Below, one piece after another: positions 8,414 through 20,500 of a DNA stretch of 64,000 nucleotides. Below the pieces are notes generated by a model. It ran no database searches. It saw nothing but the letters and a program-made list of their open reading frames with translations, and was not told the DNA's origin. How positions within the stretch are numbered: position 1 is the stretch's first letter; every line of letters begins with the position of its first letter. The translations under genes and the position numbers were made by a program. The stretch spans positions 5,022,001 through 5,086,000 of the forward strand of contig NZ_CP109430.1 of NCBI RefSeq assembly GCF_036250735.1. The letters are read 5' to 3'. The DNA comes from Streptosporangium sp. NBC_01495. GTDB taxonomy: Bacteria > Actinomycetota > Actinomycetes > Streptosporangiales > Streptosporangiaceae.

Positions 8414-9400
8414 CTACAGGGATGAGACGATCTTGGCGAGCAACTCGTACGAGCGGATCCGGGCACCGTGGTCGGGCACCTGGGTGAGCACGAACAACTC
8501 GTCGGCGCGGGTCTGCCGCAGCAGCCCGGCCAGGCGGGGGGTGATCCGGTCCGGGGAGCCGACGAACTGCGGGTCGATCCGCTCGCGCAGGAAGCGCTCC
8601 TCCTGCGGGGTGAACGTGTGCGCCGCCGTCTCCTCCTCGGTGGGAAGCACGGTGCCCGGGTCCACGGTGCGCATCAGGATCTGGCCGAACACGAAGGAGG
8701 CGGCCAGCCGGTACGCCCGCTCGTCGGTGTCGGCGGCGACGACGATCACCGCCACGCACGCGTGCGGTTCGGGCAGTTGCGGCGAGGGCCGGAAGGCCCG
8801 GCGGTAGGCGTCGAGCGCCTCGGGGGCGCCGCCCCCCACGATCGCGTGCGCGTAGACGTAGGGCAGGCCCAACCGGCCCGCGTAGGCGGCGCTGCCGGCG
8901 CTGGAGCCCACCATCCACAGCTCTGGCGGGATCGCCGGCTCCGGGATCGCCCGCACGCCGCCGCTGCCTCCGGCGAAGTACTCGCGCAGCTCGTTCAGCG
9001 CGTCGCCGAAGTCCAGCCGGCGCGGGTCGGCGATGCGGGCCGTGATCTCGCCCGAGCCGCCCGGGGCGCGCCCGAGTCCCAGGTCGACCCGGCCGGGGTA
9101 GAGACCGGCCAGGACCCCGAACTGCTCGGCGATCACCAGGGGCGAGTGGTTCGGCAGCAGCACCGCGCCCGAGCCGACCCGGATGCTGGAGGTCGCCTCC
9201 AGGATGGGCCCGGCGAGCACCGCCGGGCTCGACGCCGCCAGCGCCGGCGTGTTGTGGTGTTCGGCCACCCAGTAGCGCCGGTAACCGAGTGCCTCCACGG
9301 CCTTGGCCAGGTCGATCGAACGGCGCAGCGCGTCACCCGCCGTGTCGCCGCGCCAGACCGGCGCGGTGTCGTGCACCGAGACCGTGATTCCTTCGGGCAA
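8414..9400 (-). CDS. Luciferase-like (LLM class) flavin-dependent monooxygenase
   Basis: This is a 328-residue TIM-barrel flavin enzyme of the bacterial-luciferase superfamily (MsnO8-like group). Landmarks are the early VWRGDTA region, the YWVAEHHN motif, IRVGSGAVLLPNHSPLVIAEQFG, LDLGLGRAPGG-like sequence and ELWMVGSSAGSAAYAGRLGLPYVYAH. I placed the start at the TTG at 9400 because AAGGAG sits six bases before it; an ATG at 9415 is upstream of that site. Abyssomicin-type clusters carry a similar enzyme (AbyE). The likely role is oxygenation of the polyketide with FMNH2, though family members in this group are poorly characterised. It has its own consensus-like promoter and a hairpin terminator. 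Confidence 0.85.
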   Translation of the reverse strand: MPEGITVSVHDTAPVWRGDTAGDALRRSIDLAKAVEALGYRRYWVAEHHNTPALAASSPAVLAGPILEATSSIRVGSGAVLLPNHSPLVIAEQFGVLAGLYPGRVDLGLGRAPGGSGEITARIADPRRLDFGDALNELREYFAGGSGGVRAIPEPAIPPELWMVGSSAGSAAYAGRLGLPYVYAHAIVGGGAPEALDAYRRAFRPSPQLPEPHACVAVIVVAADTDERAYRLAASFVFGQILMRTVDPGTVLPTEEETAAHTFTPQEERFLRERIDPQFVGSPDRITPRLAGLLRQTRADELFVLTQVPDHGARIRSYELLAKIVSSL

Positions 9401-9457
9401 TGTCCTCTCCTTCATCCTGTTCGCGCACATGCGGAGGCTTCCTCACGTTATGTCCGC

Positions 9458-9488
9458 AAGTTAAATCGAGGATGCCTCAGCTTGTCAA
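9458..9488 (-). promoter_or_regulatory. Sigma-70-like promoter for the flavin monooxygenase
   Basis: On the minus strand a perfect TTGACA (9488-9483) is followed after 18-19 bases by TTAACT/TAACTT (9464-9458). It sits about 60 bases before the TTG start at 9400 and overlaps the 3' end of the FkbH-like gene. The near-consensus -35 box is unusual for this GC-rich context. Confidence 0.55.
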
Positions 9489-11432
9489 CGCCGATTCCGT
9501 GCCCCCGCCGCCCCCGCCGCCCCCGCCGCCCCCGCCGGGCCCCCGCCGGTCCGGCACCACCCGGCCCGCGACCTCCAGCGTGAGATGGCCCGGCACGCCG
9601 ACGATCTCGCCGAGGTCGTGCTCGTACCGCGACCGCCGCGGCGTCGTCTCCGTCACGGTGAATCCGTAGTGCGGGTAGAAATCCGCCACCTTGGCGTTCT
9701 TCGCGCTCGCCACGTAGTGACCGCGCACCGCGGGAAAGCCCGCGGCGCGCGCCTGGTCGAGCACCGCGGCCAGGCACGCCTGCTCGATCCCCCGGGCGAA
9801 CACCCGGCAGCTCAGCAGGAGGTTCTCGATCAGCAACCCGTCCGGCAGCGCCCGCAGGAAGACCGCTCCGACGATCCCGTTGCTCCCGAACCGGTCGGCC
9901 GCCGACAGCGTCAGCACCCGCGAGCCTGGCCGCTCCGCCCGCTCACGCACCGCCTCCGGGGACAGGCGTTCCGTGGTGAGGTTGAACTGGTTGGTGCGCA
10001 GGGTGATCTGCGACAGCCTCGCGACGTCGGCGCCGGTGGCGGGCGCCAGCCGTACGGACACCCCCAGCCCGCGCAGGAACTCCTCGGCCGACCCCGCCGC
10101 GGACAGGAACTCCGACCGCGCCGCCTCCTCGTGGTAGCGCCGCGTCCGAACGCGATCCTCCGTGGTCACCTGGTTCGTGGTGAACCAGCCGTCGGCCAGC
10201 AGCCGGGTCGCGTGCAGCGCCGGGTCGCCGTCCAGGTGGATCACCGCGGTCTCCGGCAGCTCCGCCGCGACCGCGGCGCATTCGTGGACGCTGTCGTCGG
10301 CGAACACCACGCTGTCCCCGCCGAGGTTCAGCTCCCGCACCAGGACGCGCAGGTTCGCCGGTTTCGGCTGCCAGTTGGCGAGGATCCGGACGAAGGCGTC
10401 CTCGCGCACCACCATGTCGGGGTGCTCCCGCAGCGCGGCGAGCACGGTGTCGTGGTCGTTCTTGCTCACCGCGGCCAGCAGGACGCCCTGCGACTGCAGC
10501 TGCGCCACCACACCCTGGAACCGGCGGAAGGCCTCCCCCCACCGGCCGTGGGCCACCTCGATGCCCTCCACTCCGTCGTCACCCAGGACACCGCCCCACA
10601 GCGTCTGGTCGAGGTCGACGGCCAGCACCTTCCTGGCGCGGCCCGTCCGGGCCCGCACCAGGTGGACCAGTTCGCGCGCGTACGCGCCGAGCAGGGCGTC
10701 CGACAGGTGCGCGCGGGCGTAGACCTCGAAACGCGGATCGGACAGCTCGACCGGCGTCGTCAGCAGCGGGTCGAGGTCCATCACCACGACCGCGTCCACC
10801 GACTCGCCGAACGCCAGCAACTCGGCGTTGGCCCGCCGCCAGACCGCGCCGAGCCGCGCCCTGGACGGGTAGTCCAGCAACTGCGCCTGCCACACCCGGG
10901 GCAGCGGGACGGTGTTGAGCACGAGCGTGCCGGACCCGCTCTCGCCGAACTGCGCCGCCAGCCGCCGCCACAGCGCCAGCTTCCCCTCCAGCACGCGCTC
11001 CACGTCGTCCACCGTGAACGGCACACCGACCTCGTCGAACACGGCCGCGTGGTCGAGCACGCAGACGGTCACGTCGGGCCGCCCGGCGTACAGCGCGCTG
11101 CCGGGATCACCGAGCTCGAACGCGTACGAGCCGAAGTCCGCGAGCCGGACGTCGGGCAGATACCCGTGGCGGGCCAGCTCGCCGGTGAGCGCGGTGCGCA
11201 GCGTGCCGAGCGTGCCGTACCCGGTGATGGTCACGCTCGCGAACGGGAGCCCGGGGTGGTGTCCGCGGGCGGCCTCCACGTCGACCCGGTCCAGCAGCCG
11301 CGCCGACCGGGCGGCGTCCTCCTCGTCCATCGCGGCCAGCAGTGCCGCGACCTCGTCGTAGCGCGCCGCGAGCGCCCCCTCGCGGTGCAGCGAGCGCAGG
11401 CACGCGCGCGCCTCGGCGCTTTTCATGGTCAT
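9477..11432 (-). CDS. abyA2: FkbH-like glyceryl-ACP synthase (HAD family)
   Basis: This is a 651-residue protein of the FkbH family. It dephosphorylates 1,3-bisphosphoglycerate and loads a D-glyceryl unit onto a stand-alone ACP. The HAD nucleophile motif [10 protein letters not shown] has Asp at 273 and 275. It is followed by VSKND, KPANL and VFADDS, the other HAD motifs. The C-terminal third is GNAT-like ([15 protein letters not shown]..., [17 protein letters not shown]). The gene starts at ATG 11432, overlapping the PKS stop as ATGA with GGAGAAG before it. The tail carries a run of 12 glycines, which is odd. Together with the ACP, KAS III, E2-like protein and hydrolase at 29562-32653, this marks tetronate formation rather than methoxymalonyl-ACP synthesis, because no FkbI/K dehydrogenases are present. 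Confidence 0.93.
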   Translation of the reverse strand: MTMKSAEARACLRSLHREGALAARYDEVAALLAAMDEEDAARSARLLDRVDVEAARGHHPGLPFASVTITGYGTLGTLRTALTGELARHGYLPDVRLADFGSYAFELGDPGSALYAGRPDVTVCVLDHAAVFDEVGVPFTVDDVERVLEGKLALWRRLAAQFGESGSGTLVLNTVPLPRVWQAQLLDYPSRARLGAVWRRANAELLAFGESVDAVVVMDLDPLLTTPVELSDPRFEVYARAHLSDALLGAYARELVHLVRARTGRARKVLAVDLDQTLWGGVLGDDGVEGIEVAHGRWGEAFRRFQGVVAQLQSQGVLLAAVSKNDHDTVLAALREHPDMVVREDAFVRILANWQPKPANLRVLVRELNLGGDSVVFADDSVHECAAVAAELPETAVIHLDGDPALHATRLLADGWFTTNQVTTEDRVRTRRYHEEAARSEFLSAAGSAEEFLRGLGVSVRLAPATGADVARLSQITLRTNQFNLTTERLSPEAVRERAERPGSRVLTLSAADRFGSNGIVGAVFLRALPDGLLIENLLLSCRVFARGIEQACLAAVLDQARAAGFPAVRGHYVASAKNAKVADFYPHYGFTVTETTPRRSRYEHDLGEIVGVPGHLTLEVAGRVVPDRRGPGGGGGGGGGGGGTESALTS

Positions 11433-14400
11433 CTCTTCTCCAGCAGTGCCGGCGCGTGCTCCGGGCCGAGCAGTTCCTCCAGCCGGAACGCGAGTTCGCG
11501 GGCGGTGCCGTGGTCGAGCACCAGCCCTACCCGCACGTCGACGCCGATCTCCCGGGAGAGCCGGGCGGCGATCTCCAGCGCGCCGAACGAGGTGATGCCG
11601 ATCTGGGTCAGGTCGTCCGCCGGGTCGATCGTGCCGTGGGAGTGCCCGAGCGCGTCGGCCACCGCCGTCAGCACCAACGACGCCAGGAGGTCGTGGCGCT
11701 CGCCCTCGGGCAGGTCGAGCAGCGGCGAGGCGGCCGCACCTTCGAACGGCGTCACCGGGAGCCCGTACGGCGGCCGGTCCTGCCCGTGCCTTCTCGGCGG
11801 GATGAGCCAGTAGCGTTCGTGCCGGAACGGGTAGGTCGGCACGGTGGCCGGGTCGGCGGCCGATCCCTCGCCGAGCACCTTCTCCCAGTCGACCCGCACA
11901 CCGCGCGCATGGGCCTGCGCGACGCCGCGCAGTACCGATCGGGCCTCCGCCGCGGGGTTCCGCACCAGCGGGATCGCCGCCGCGCCGTCTCGCTCCCCGG
12001 CCAGGCAGTCCGCGATCATGCCGGTCATCGTGGTGTCGGGCCCGATCTCGACGAAGGTGTCGACGCCGAGGCCCCGCAGGGTGAGCACGCCGTCGTGGAA
12101 GCGGACCGTGCCGCGCATCTGGGCGGCCCAGTAGTCCGGTGCGGCCAGTTCGTCCCTCGTCACCACCCGGCCCGTCCCGTTGGAGACCAGGATCGTCGCG
12201 GGTTCGCCGACGGCCAGTTCCGCCGCCGCCTCCACCAGCCGGGGCAGCGCGGGGTCCATGTGCGGCGAGTGGAAGGCCTGGCCGACCGCGAGCGCCTTCG
12301 TGCGCGCTCCCCGCGAGCGCCACCGGGCGGCCAGTTCCCGCACCGCGTCGGCGTCGCCGGAGACCACGGTCGACCGCGGCCCGTTGACCGCGGCCACGGA
12401 CACCCGTCCGCCCAGGTCCGCAAGGGAGACCCGTACCTCCTCCTCGGTGGCCCGCAGCGACACCATGCCCCCGCCTTCCGGCGCCGACTGCATCGCCAGT
12501 GCCCGTACCACGACCAGGCGCGCGGCCTCGTCCAGTGAGAGCACCCCGGCGACGTGCGCCGCGGTGAGCTCGCCGATGGAGTGGCCGAGCAGCGCGTGGG
12601 CGACCAGGCCCAGGTGCTCGGCGAGCCGGCAGAGCGCGAGCTGGGTGGCGAACAGCGCGGGCTGGGCGAACTCGGTGCGCCGCAGCAGTCCTCCCAGCGG
12701 ACCGTCGGCCGGGGCGGACACCACCTCGCCCAGGGGCGGGCCCTCGGCGTGGTGGAGTTCCCTGGCCCGGTCCAGCGCGGCGCAGGCGGTGTCGAACGCC
12801 TCGGCGTAGACCGGGAACCGTTCGTACAGCTCGCGTCCCATCCGCGCCCGCTGGGTCCCCTGGCCGCTGAACACGAACGCCACCTTCGGCGCCGGGCCCG
12901 CCGTGGCGATCGGGCTGGACGGCCCGGCGAGCGCGTCCAGCTCGCGGGCGAGTTCGGCGGCGCCGGAGCCGAGCGCCACCGCCCGGTACCTGAACTCCGA
13001 CCGCCGCCCCACCAGGGTGCGGGCCACAGCGGCGGGATCGACCTCCGGCCCGGAGCGCAGGAGGTCACGCAGCCGGGCGGCCTGCGCGCGCACCGCCTCG
13101 GGCGTCTTCCCTGACAGGACCCAGGAAACGGCCACCGGCGCGTTCCCCGCCACCGCCCCGGAGCCCGGCGATCCCGCCCCGGAGTCCGAGGCTCCCGTCC
13201 CGGAGTTCGAGGCTCCCGTCCCGGCGTCCGGCGCCTCCTCGACGACGAGGTGCGCGTTGGTCCCGCTGATCCCGAACGAGGAGACGCCGGCCCGGCGCGG
13301 CCGGTCGCCGCGCGGCCAGGGGCGGGAGCGCTCCAGCGGCTCCACCCCGCCGCCGGCCCAGTCGACCAGCGCGGACCGGTCCGCCACGTGCAGCGTCGCC
13401 GGCAGCACGCCGTGCCGCAGCGCCTGCACCATCTTGATCACACCGGCGACCCCCGCGGCGGCCTGCGTGTGCCCCAGGTTCGACTTGACCGAACCGAGCC
13501 ACAGCGGTCGCCGGCGGTCGGCGGCGCCGTAGGCCGCGATCAGGGCGCCCGCCTCGATCGGATCCCCGAGAGCGGTGCCGGTCCCGTGCGCCTCGACCGC
13601 GTCCACGTCGGCCGGGGACAGCCCCGCGCCGCGCAGAGCCGCCTCGATCACCTTCTCCTGGGCGGTCCCGCTCGGTGCGGTGAGCCCGTTGCTGGCCCCG
13701 TCGGAGTTGATCGCCGAGCCGCGGATCACCGCCAGGACGGGGTGCCCGTTGCGCAGGGCGTCCCCGAGCCGCTCCAGCACCAGCACCCCCACGCCCTCGC
13801 CGAAGCCGGTGCCGTCGGCCGCGTCGGCGAACGCCTTGCAGCGGCCGTCCGCGGCGAGCCCACCCTGGAGGGCGAACTCCACGAAGACCCGGGGCGTGGC
13901 CATCACCGTCACCCCGCCGGCGAGCGCGAGGTCGCACTCGGACCGGCGCAGCGAGTCGGCGGCCAGGTGGATCGCCACGAGCGAGGACGAGCAGGCGGTG
14001 TCGACGCTGATCGCGGGCCCCTCGAAGCCCAGGGTGTACGCCACCCGCCCGGACGCCACACTCGCCGCGTTGCCTGTCATGAGGTACCCGTCGAGCTCGG
14101 GGGGCACGTCGTCGATCGCGGGCGCGTAGTCCTGGTAGATCACGCCGGTGAACACCCCGGTCCGGCTGCCCCGCAGCGACCGCGGGACGATCCCGGCGCG
14201 CTCCAGGGCCTCCCAGGAGACCTCCAGCAGCTGCCGGTGCTGCGGGTCCATCGCCACGGCCTCCCTGGGGGAGATCCCGAAGAAGGCGGCGTCGAATCCG
14301 GCCGCGTCGTCCAGGAAGCCGCCGGCCCTCGCCCGCTCCCGCAGGGCCGGGTCCCAGCCGCGGTCCTCCGGCGGCTCGCCGACGGTGTCGACACCGTCGG

Positions 14401-14572
14401 CGAGCACCCGCCACAGGTCCTCGGGCGAGCGCACCCCGCCCGGGTAGCGGCAGGCCATCGCGACCACGGCCACCGGGTCCGGGCTCGACAGGGCGGCCAG
14501 CTCCCTCTTCACCCGGGCGAGTTCGCCGGTCGTCCACCGGAGGTACTCGACCAGCTTCTTCTCGTCAGTCAT
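11429..14572 (-). CDS. Modular PKS, terminal module: KS-AT-ACP, no thioesterase
   Basis: This is a 1047-residue single-module PKS. The N-terminal coiled-coil docking segment ([21 protein letters not shown]) matches the C-terminal docking helix of the upstream PKS. The KS has Cys194 in DTACSSS and the EAHGTGT and KSNLGH histidines. The AT has Ser665 in GHSIG and QAFHSPH, a malonyl-type signature. There is no reductive domain. The ACP (Ser995) has the unusual motif GITSFGALE in place of [10 protein letters not shown] chain leaving this module would be a beta-ketoacyl-ACP, which is what tetronate ring closure needs; the absence of a TE domain agrees. It corresponds to module 6 of abyssomicin-type PKSs. 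A Ser/Gly/Ala-rich linker separates KS and AT. Confidence 0.92.
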   Translation of the reverse strand: MTDEKKLVEYLRWTTGELARVKRELAALSSPDPVAVVAMACRYPGGVRSPEDLWRVLADGVDTVGEPPEDRGWDPALRERARAGGFLDDAAGFDAAFFGISPREAVAMDPQHRQLLEVSWEALERAGIVPRSLRGSRTGVFTGVIYQDYAPAIDDVPPELDGYLMTGNAASVASGRVAYTLGFEGPAISVDTACSSSLVAIHLAADSLRRSECDLALAGGVTVMATPRVFVEFALQGGLAADGRCKAFADAADGTGFGEGVGVLVLERLGDALRNGHPVLAVIRGSAINSDGASNGLTAPSGTAQEKVIEAALRGAGLSPADVDAVEAHGTGTALGDPIEAGALIAAYGAADRRRPLWLGSVKSNLGHTQAAAGVAGVIKMVQALRHGVLPATLHVADRSALVDWAGGGVEPLERSRPWPRGDRPRRAGVSSFGISGTNAHLVVEEAPDAGTGASNSGTGASDSGAGSPGSGAVAGNAPVAVSWVLSGKTPEAVRAQAARLRDLLRSGPEVDPAAVARTLVGRRSEFRYRAVALGSGAAELARELDALAGPSSPIATAGPAPKVAFVFSGQGTQRARMGRELYERFPVYAEAFDTACAALDRARELHHAEGPPLGEVVSAPADGPLGGLLRRTEFAQPALFATQLALCRLAEHLGLVAHALLGHSIGELTAAHVAGVLSLDEAARLVVVRALAMQSAPEGGGMVSLRATEEEVRVSLADLGGRVSVAAVNGPRSTVVSGDADAVRELAARWRSRGARTKALAVGQAFHSPHMDPALPRLVEAAAELAVGEPATILVSNGTGRVVTRDELAAPDYWAAQMRGTVRFHDGVLTLRGLGVDTFVEIGPDTTMTGMIADCLAGERDGAAAIPLVRNPAAEARSVLRGVAQAHARGVRVDWEKVLGEGSAADPATVPTYPFRHERYWLIPPRRHGQDRPPYGLPVTPFEGAAASPLLDLPEGERHDLLASLVLTAVADALGHSHGTIDPADDLTQIGITSFGALEIAARLSREIGVDVRVGLVLDHGTARELAFRLEELLGPEHAPALLEKR

Positions 14573-14586
14573 GCCGTCCGCCGTCC

Positions 14587-17500
14587 CTAGGATCGAAGCT
14601 CGGAGTCGATGAACCGGAACAGCTCCTCGGCGGTCGCCGGGACCTCCTCGGCCGCCTGCCCGCCCGGTCCCGGATCGCTCGGTCCCGGGTCGCCCGGGGC
14701 GAGCCGGCCGAGCAGATGGTCGGCCAGCGCGGCCGGGGTCGGATGGTCGAACACGACGGTCGCGGGGAGCCGCAGCCCGGTGACCTTGCCGAGCCGGTTG
14801 CGCAGCTCGACCGCGGTCAGCGAGTCGAAGCCGAGCTCCTTGAAGCTGCGGCCCTCCTCGGCTGCGTCCCCGGCGTCCCCGGGAGCCCGCCCGAGGACCG
14901 CCTCCACGTACTGGAAGACCGTCGCGGTCATCAGCTCCGCGCGGCGCGCCGGCTCGGTGTCGGCGAGCATCCGCGGCAGCGCGGGCCCGGCCCCGGAGGG
15001 GTCGTCGCCGGCCTTGGCCGGGAGTGCGCGACCGCGTACCAGGGCTCGCAACGGCGGGGCCGGATCGGGGATCTCCGCCAGCCTCGCGAGGTCCAGCCGG
15101 ACCGCGGCCAGCGACGGCTCCGCCGCCGCCATCGCCGCGTCCAGCAGCGCCAGGCCACGTCCCGGTGACAGCGGCAGCAGCCCGGACCGCGCCATCCTGG
15201 CCCGGTCGACGGCGGAGAGCGAACCGGTCATGGCGCTCTCGGACCGCCACAGTCCCCAGGCGATCGAGGTGGCGGGCAGCCCCTCGCGGGTCCTGGCCGC
15301 GGCGAGGGCGTCGAGGAAGACGTTGGCCGCCGCGTAGGCCGACTGCCCGGCGCTGCCCACGATCCCGGCCGCGGAGGAGAACAGCACGAACGCGGCGAGG
15401 TCGAGGTCCCTGGTGAGCTCGTGCAGGTTCCAGGCGCCGTCCACCTTGGGCCGCAGTACCGCGTCGAGCCGTTCCGGGACGAGGTTGGCGAGCGTCGCGT
15501 CGTCCAGGACCCCGGCCGCGTGCACCACGGCCGTCAGGGGGTGCTCGTCCGGGACGTCCGCGAGCACGCGTGCCAGCGCGCCGGCGTCCGCCACGTCCGC
15601 GGCGGCGATCGTCACCTTCGCGCCGAGCCCTTCGAGCTCCTCGCGGAGCCGTCCGGCGCCCTCCGCCCGAGCGCCCCGCCTGCTCAGCAGCAGCAGGTGC
15701 CGGGCGCCGTGTTCCCCGGCCAGGTGCAGTGCGACGAGCCTGCCCACGCCGCCGGTCGCGCCGGTGACCAGGACCGTGCCGTCGGCCCGGATCGGCCGGG
15801 GAATCCGGAGCGCCACCTTGCCCACGTGCCGGGCGAGGCCGAGGTGGCGGACGGCGTCCGGCGCCCGCCCGGCGTCCCAGGAGGTGACCGGGAGCGGCGT
15901 CAGGATCCCGCCCTCGAACAGGCCCGCGAGCTCGGCGAGCATCCGGCCGATCCGGTCCGGCCCCGCCTCGGCCAGGTCGAACGCCCGGTAGTGCACGCCG
16001 TACCGGGCGCGGACCTCATCGGGGTCTCGTACGTCCGTCTTGCCCATCTCGACGAACCGCCCGCCAGGTGCGAGCAGTTCGAGCGAGGCGTCCACGAACT
16101 CGCGGGCCAGCGAGTTCAGCACGACGTCCACGCCGCGCCCGCCGGTCGCCGCCCGCACCGCGTCGGCGAAGGACAGGTCGCGGGAGCCGGCGATCCTGCC
16201 GGGGGGCAGCCCCGCTCCTTCGAGCGCGGGCCACTTGGCGGGACTCGCGGTGCCGAACACGGTCAGCCCCCAGTGGCGCGCCAGCTGGATCGCCGCCCCG
16301 CCGACGCCACCGGCGGCGGAGTGGACCAGGAGCCACTCCCCCGGGCGGGCGCCGGCGAGGTCGCGCAGGGCGTAGTAGGCGGTGAGGAACACCGCGGGCA
16401 CGGTCGCCGCCTGGGCGAACGACATCCCCGTGGGGATGGGCACCAGCAGACGGTGGTCGGTGACGGCCTCCGGCCCGATTCCTCCGGGGATGAGGCCCAT
16501 CACCCGGTCGCCCGGCTCGATACCGGTCACGTCGTCCCCGACCGCGAGCACCACCCCGGCGCCCTCGGTGCCCAGATCCGCCGCGCCCGGGTACATGCCC
16601 AGGGCGAGCATCGCGTCACGGAAGTTGAGACCGGCGACGCGGACGGCGACCCTGACCTCCCCGGCGCCGAGGAGCCTGTCCTCGACGGGCCGGTACGCCA
16701 GGTCGTCGGCCACCCCGCTCTCGGCCGCCTCCAGGCGCCAGTTGGCCGCGCCGGACGGTACCGGGTCGCACCGCCGGAGCCGGAGCCGGGGCACCAGTGG
16801 CCCGCCGTCCCTGATCGCGAGCTGCGGCTCGCCGGACGCCACGGCGTCCAGGACCTCGGAGAGCGGTGTGGAGGCGGTCTCGGTGTCCACGACGACCACC
16901 CGGCCGGGTTCCTCGGCCTGCACGCTGCGGACCAGGCCCCAGACGCCGGCGCCGTCGAGCGCGCCGGCGCGCTCGCCCGGAACCGCCTCCACGGCGTGGC
17001 GGGTACGCACCACGAACAGCGTGCCGGCCAGCCTGCCGTCGGCCAGCCCCCGCCGGAGCGTGCCGAGCACCCGCAGCAGGGCGGCCCGGACCGCCTCCGG
17101 CACGGGCCCGGCCTCTCCTCCCGCCGGGACGACGAGCACCTCGGGCGCGGGTTCCCCGGCGTCCAGCGCCGCGAGCACCGCGCCGAGCTCCTCCTCAGTG
17201 TCTCCGGCGTCTCCGGCGTCTCCGGCGTCCCCGACGTCCCCGGTGGCGCCGAGGATCCGCGCGCGTTCGCGCGGAACGCCGGCGCCGGGGCGCACCGGTT
17301 CCCAGGCGAGCTCGTACAGCGGGTCCTCCGCGCCCGCCGCGGTGAGGTCCGCCGGGTCGGCCGCGCGGAACGTCACGGCCTCGACGCCCGCCACCGGGTC
17401 GCCCTCGGCCGTGGCCAGGTCGACCGCGACCGTGTCGTCCCCGGTGCGGCGCACGCGCACCCGCACTGCCGCGGGCGCGTCGGCGTACCGGGTGAAGCCA

Positions 17501-20500
17501 CGCCAGGCGAAGGGCAGCCGTACGGCGCCGTCGTCGGGGAACAGACCCGCGAGCCCGACGGCGTGCAGCGCGGCGTCCAGCAGCGTGGGCGCGACGCGGT
17601 ACCCGGGCGGGCCCTCCAGGAACACCTCCGCGAGGACGTCCTCCCCCGACCGCCACGCCCCGCGCAGGCCGCGGAAGGCCGGGCCGTAGTGGTAGCCCCT
17701 GGCGGCCAGGTCCTCGTACAGCCCGCCGACGTCGACGGGCACGGCGCCGGGCGGCGGCCACACGGCCGGAACCGGCCGGGCGGCGGATCCGGGGAGCGGG
17801 GCGAGCGAGCCGACGGCGTGCACCGTCCACGGCGCGCCCAGCGGATCGCCGGTGTCCGCGGGCCGGGCGTGGATCCCGACCGGGCGGAAGCCGTCCCGCT
17901 CCGCCGGGCCCACGGTCACCTGGATCTCGACCGCGCCGGAGCCGTCGAGCACCAGCGGGCGCCGGAGGGTCAGCTCGTCCACCCGCGCGGCCCCGGCCAG
18001 CTCCCCCGCGTGTCCCGCCAGTTCGGCGAGGACCGCGCCGGGGACCAGGACCGCGCCGTCCACCACGTGATCGCCCAGCCACGGCTGGCCGTCCAGGGAG
18101 AGCCGGCCGAAGAGCAGCAGGCCGTCCTCGGACGCCGCGCGCACGACCGTGGTCAGCAGCGGGTGCGCGACCGGTCGCGTGCCCGCCGGGGTCCCGGCGG
18201 GCACGCGACCGGCCGCCGCCGCGTCCAGCCAGTACCGGTGCCGGTCGAAGGCGTAGGTCGGCAGGACCGGCACCCGTTCCCGGCGCTCGCCGAGGTGCCC
18301 CGGCCAGTCGACCCGGACGCCGTTCACCCAGGCCTCGGCCACCGACGTGAGCACCCGTGCCATGCCTCCGTCGTCCCTGCGCAGCGTGCCCAGCACGGCG
18401 GGCCGCTCGACTCCGGGAACTGCCTCCAGGATCTCCTGAACTCCCATCCCGACGACGGGGTGCGGGCTCACCTCGACGAACACCTCGTGCCCGGCCGCGG
18501 CGGCCGCCTCCACCGCGGACTGCAGCAGCACCGGCCGGCGCAGATTGCGGTACCAGTACCCGGGGCTCCCGAAGCCGGTGCCGTCACCCGGCTCGATCCG
18601 CGCGCCGGTGACGGTGGAGAAGACGCCGACGGTGAACGTGCGGCCCGGCGCGGGCCGGGGCAGGATCTCCAGCAGCTCCGCCTCGAGCGCCTCGACCTGG
18701 GGCGAGTGGGAGGCGTAGTCCACGTCGACCGGCCGCACGCGCACGCCCCGCTCCTCCAGCTCCCGCCGCACGCGGTGCACCGCCCCGACCTCGCCCGCGA
18801 CGACGGTCGAGGCTGGCCCGTTGAGCGCGGCGACCGACACTGTGTCCCCTGCGTCCCCGACGTCCCCTGCGTCCCCTGCGTCCCCTGCGTCCCCTGCGTC
18901 CCCGGCGTCCCCAGCGTCCCCGGCGTCCCCCGAGACGCCGAGCGCCTCAAGAACCGCGCATACCCGCTCCCGCGAGGCCGCGACCGACAGCATCGCCCCG
19001 CCGCCCGCGATCGTGCGGATGGCCCGGCTGCGCAGCGCCACCACCGCCGCCGCCTCCTCCAGCGACAGCGCGCCCGCGGTGAGCGCGGCGGCGATCTCGC
19101 CCTGCGAGTGGCCGATGACGGCGGCGGGCCGTACGCCGAAGGACTCCCAGAGCGCGGTCAGCCCGGTCATCACGGCCCACAGGACCGGCTGCACCACGTC
19201 CACGCGCCCCAGGTCGGCGCCGCCGCGCAGGGCGTCCAGCAGCGGCCACCCGGTCACCGGGTCGAGGGCCGCGGCGCACTCGCCGACCCGCCGGGCGAAG
19301 ACCGGGGACTCGGCGAGCAGCGCGCGGGCCATGCCCTCCCACTGCGTGCCCTGGCCGGGGTAGAGGAGGACCGGCACGCGCGGATCCCTCGCGTGCCCGG
19401 TCACCGCCGAGGCCGACGGCGCCCCGTCCGCGACGTCGGCCAGGGCGGCCAGCGCCTCCTCGCGGTCGCCGGCCACGACGACCGCGCGGTGGCCGAACTC
19501 GGCCCTGGTGGTCACCAGGGCCGCCGCGACGTCGGCCAGGGCGGCCTCCGGATACCGTTCCAGGTAGGCGCGCAGCCGCCGCGCCTCGCCCCGGAGCGCG
19601 CGCGCCGACCTGGCCGACAGGACCAGCGGGACCGGGCCTTCGAAGGGTTCGGGCTCCGGCGCGGGAGCGATCTCGGGCGCGGGCGGCTCCTCGATGACGA
19701 CGTGCGCGTTGGTCCCGCTCATGCCGAAGGCGGAGACCCCGAACCGCCGCGGACGGTCCCCCGCGAGCCAGGGGGTGTTCTCGGTGAGCAGCGCGACACC
19801 GCCCCGGTCCCAGTCGACGTGGCGGGACGGCCTGTCGACGTGCAGCGTGCGCGGCAGCGTCCCGTGCTCCAGCGCCAGGACCATCTTGATGATCCCGCCG
19901 ACGCCGGCCGCCGCCTGGGTGTGCCCGATGTTGGACTTGAGCGAGCCCAGCCTGAGCGGCGGGCGGTCCCCGCGCGCCGCCCCGTACGTGGCGAGCAGCG
20001 CCTGTGCCTCCACCGGGTCGCCCAGGGTGGTGCCGGTGCCGTGCGCCTCGACCGCGTCCACGTCGGCCGGGGAGAGGCCCGCGGCGCGCAGGGCCTCCTC
20101 GATCACCCGTTCCTGGGAGGGGCCGTTGGGCGCGGTGAGCCCGTTGCTGGCGCCGTCCTGGTTCACCGCCGATCCCTTGACCACTGCCAGCACGGGATGC
20201 CCGTTGCGCCGCGCGTCCGACAGCCGTTCCACCAGCAGCAGCCCGACGCCCTCGCTGAAGCCCGTCCCGTCGGCGGCGTCGGCGAACGCGCGGCACCGTC
20301 CGTCGGGTGAGAGCCCGCGCTGGCGGCTGAACTCCACGAAGGTCGCGGGCGTCGCCATGAGCGTGGCCCCGCCGACCAGCGCGAGATCACACTCCCCGCC
20401 GCGCAGCGCCTGCTCCGCCAGGTGGAGCGCCACCAGCGAGGACGAGCAGGCCGTGTCCACGGTGATCGCGGGCCCCTGCAGGCCGTAGGTGTAGGCGATC

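Noticed and set aside
9477-11432. FkbH as evidence for methoxymalonyl-ACP supply
   Set aside because: The accompanying FkbG/I/K-type methyltransferase and dehydrogenases are absent, whereas all other tetronate enzymes are present.
11429-11800. Possible terminal thioesterase domain on the last PKS module
   Set aside because: The protein ends about 50 residues after the ACP serine. No GxSxG hydrolase domain follows; release is assigned to the tetronate cassette.
18845-18930. Tandem repeats considered as a CRISPR-like array
   Set aside because: The units are 9 bp, contiguous and in frame with no spacers. They encode a Gly-Asp-Ala repeat.
15421-20310. Very long plus-strand open frame (over 1600 codons) antisense to the PKS
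   Set aside because: It is the mirror of a GC-rich coding frame. The translation is Arg/Gly/Pro/His-rich with no domain, while the minus strand has complete PKS domains.
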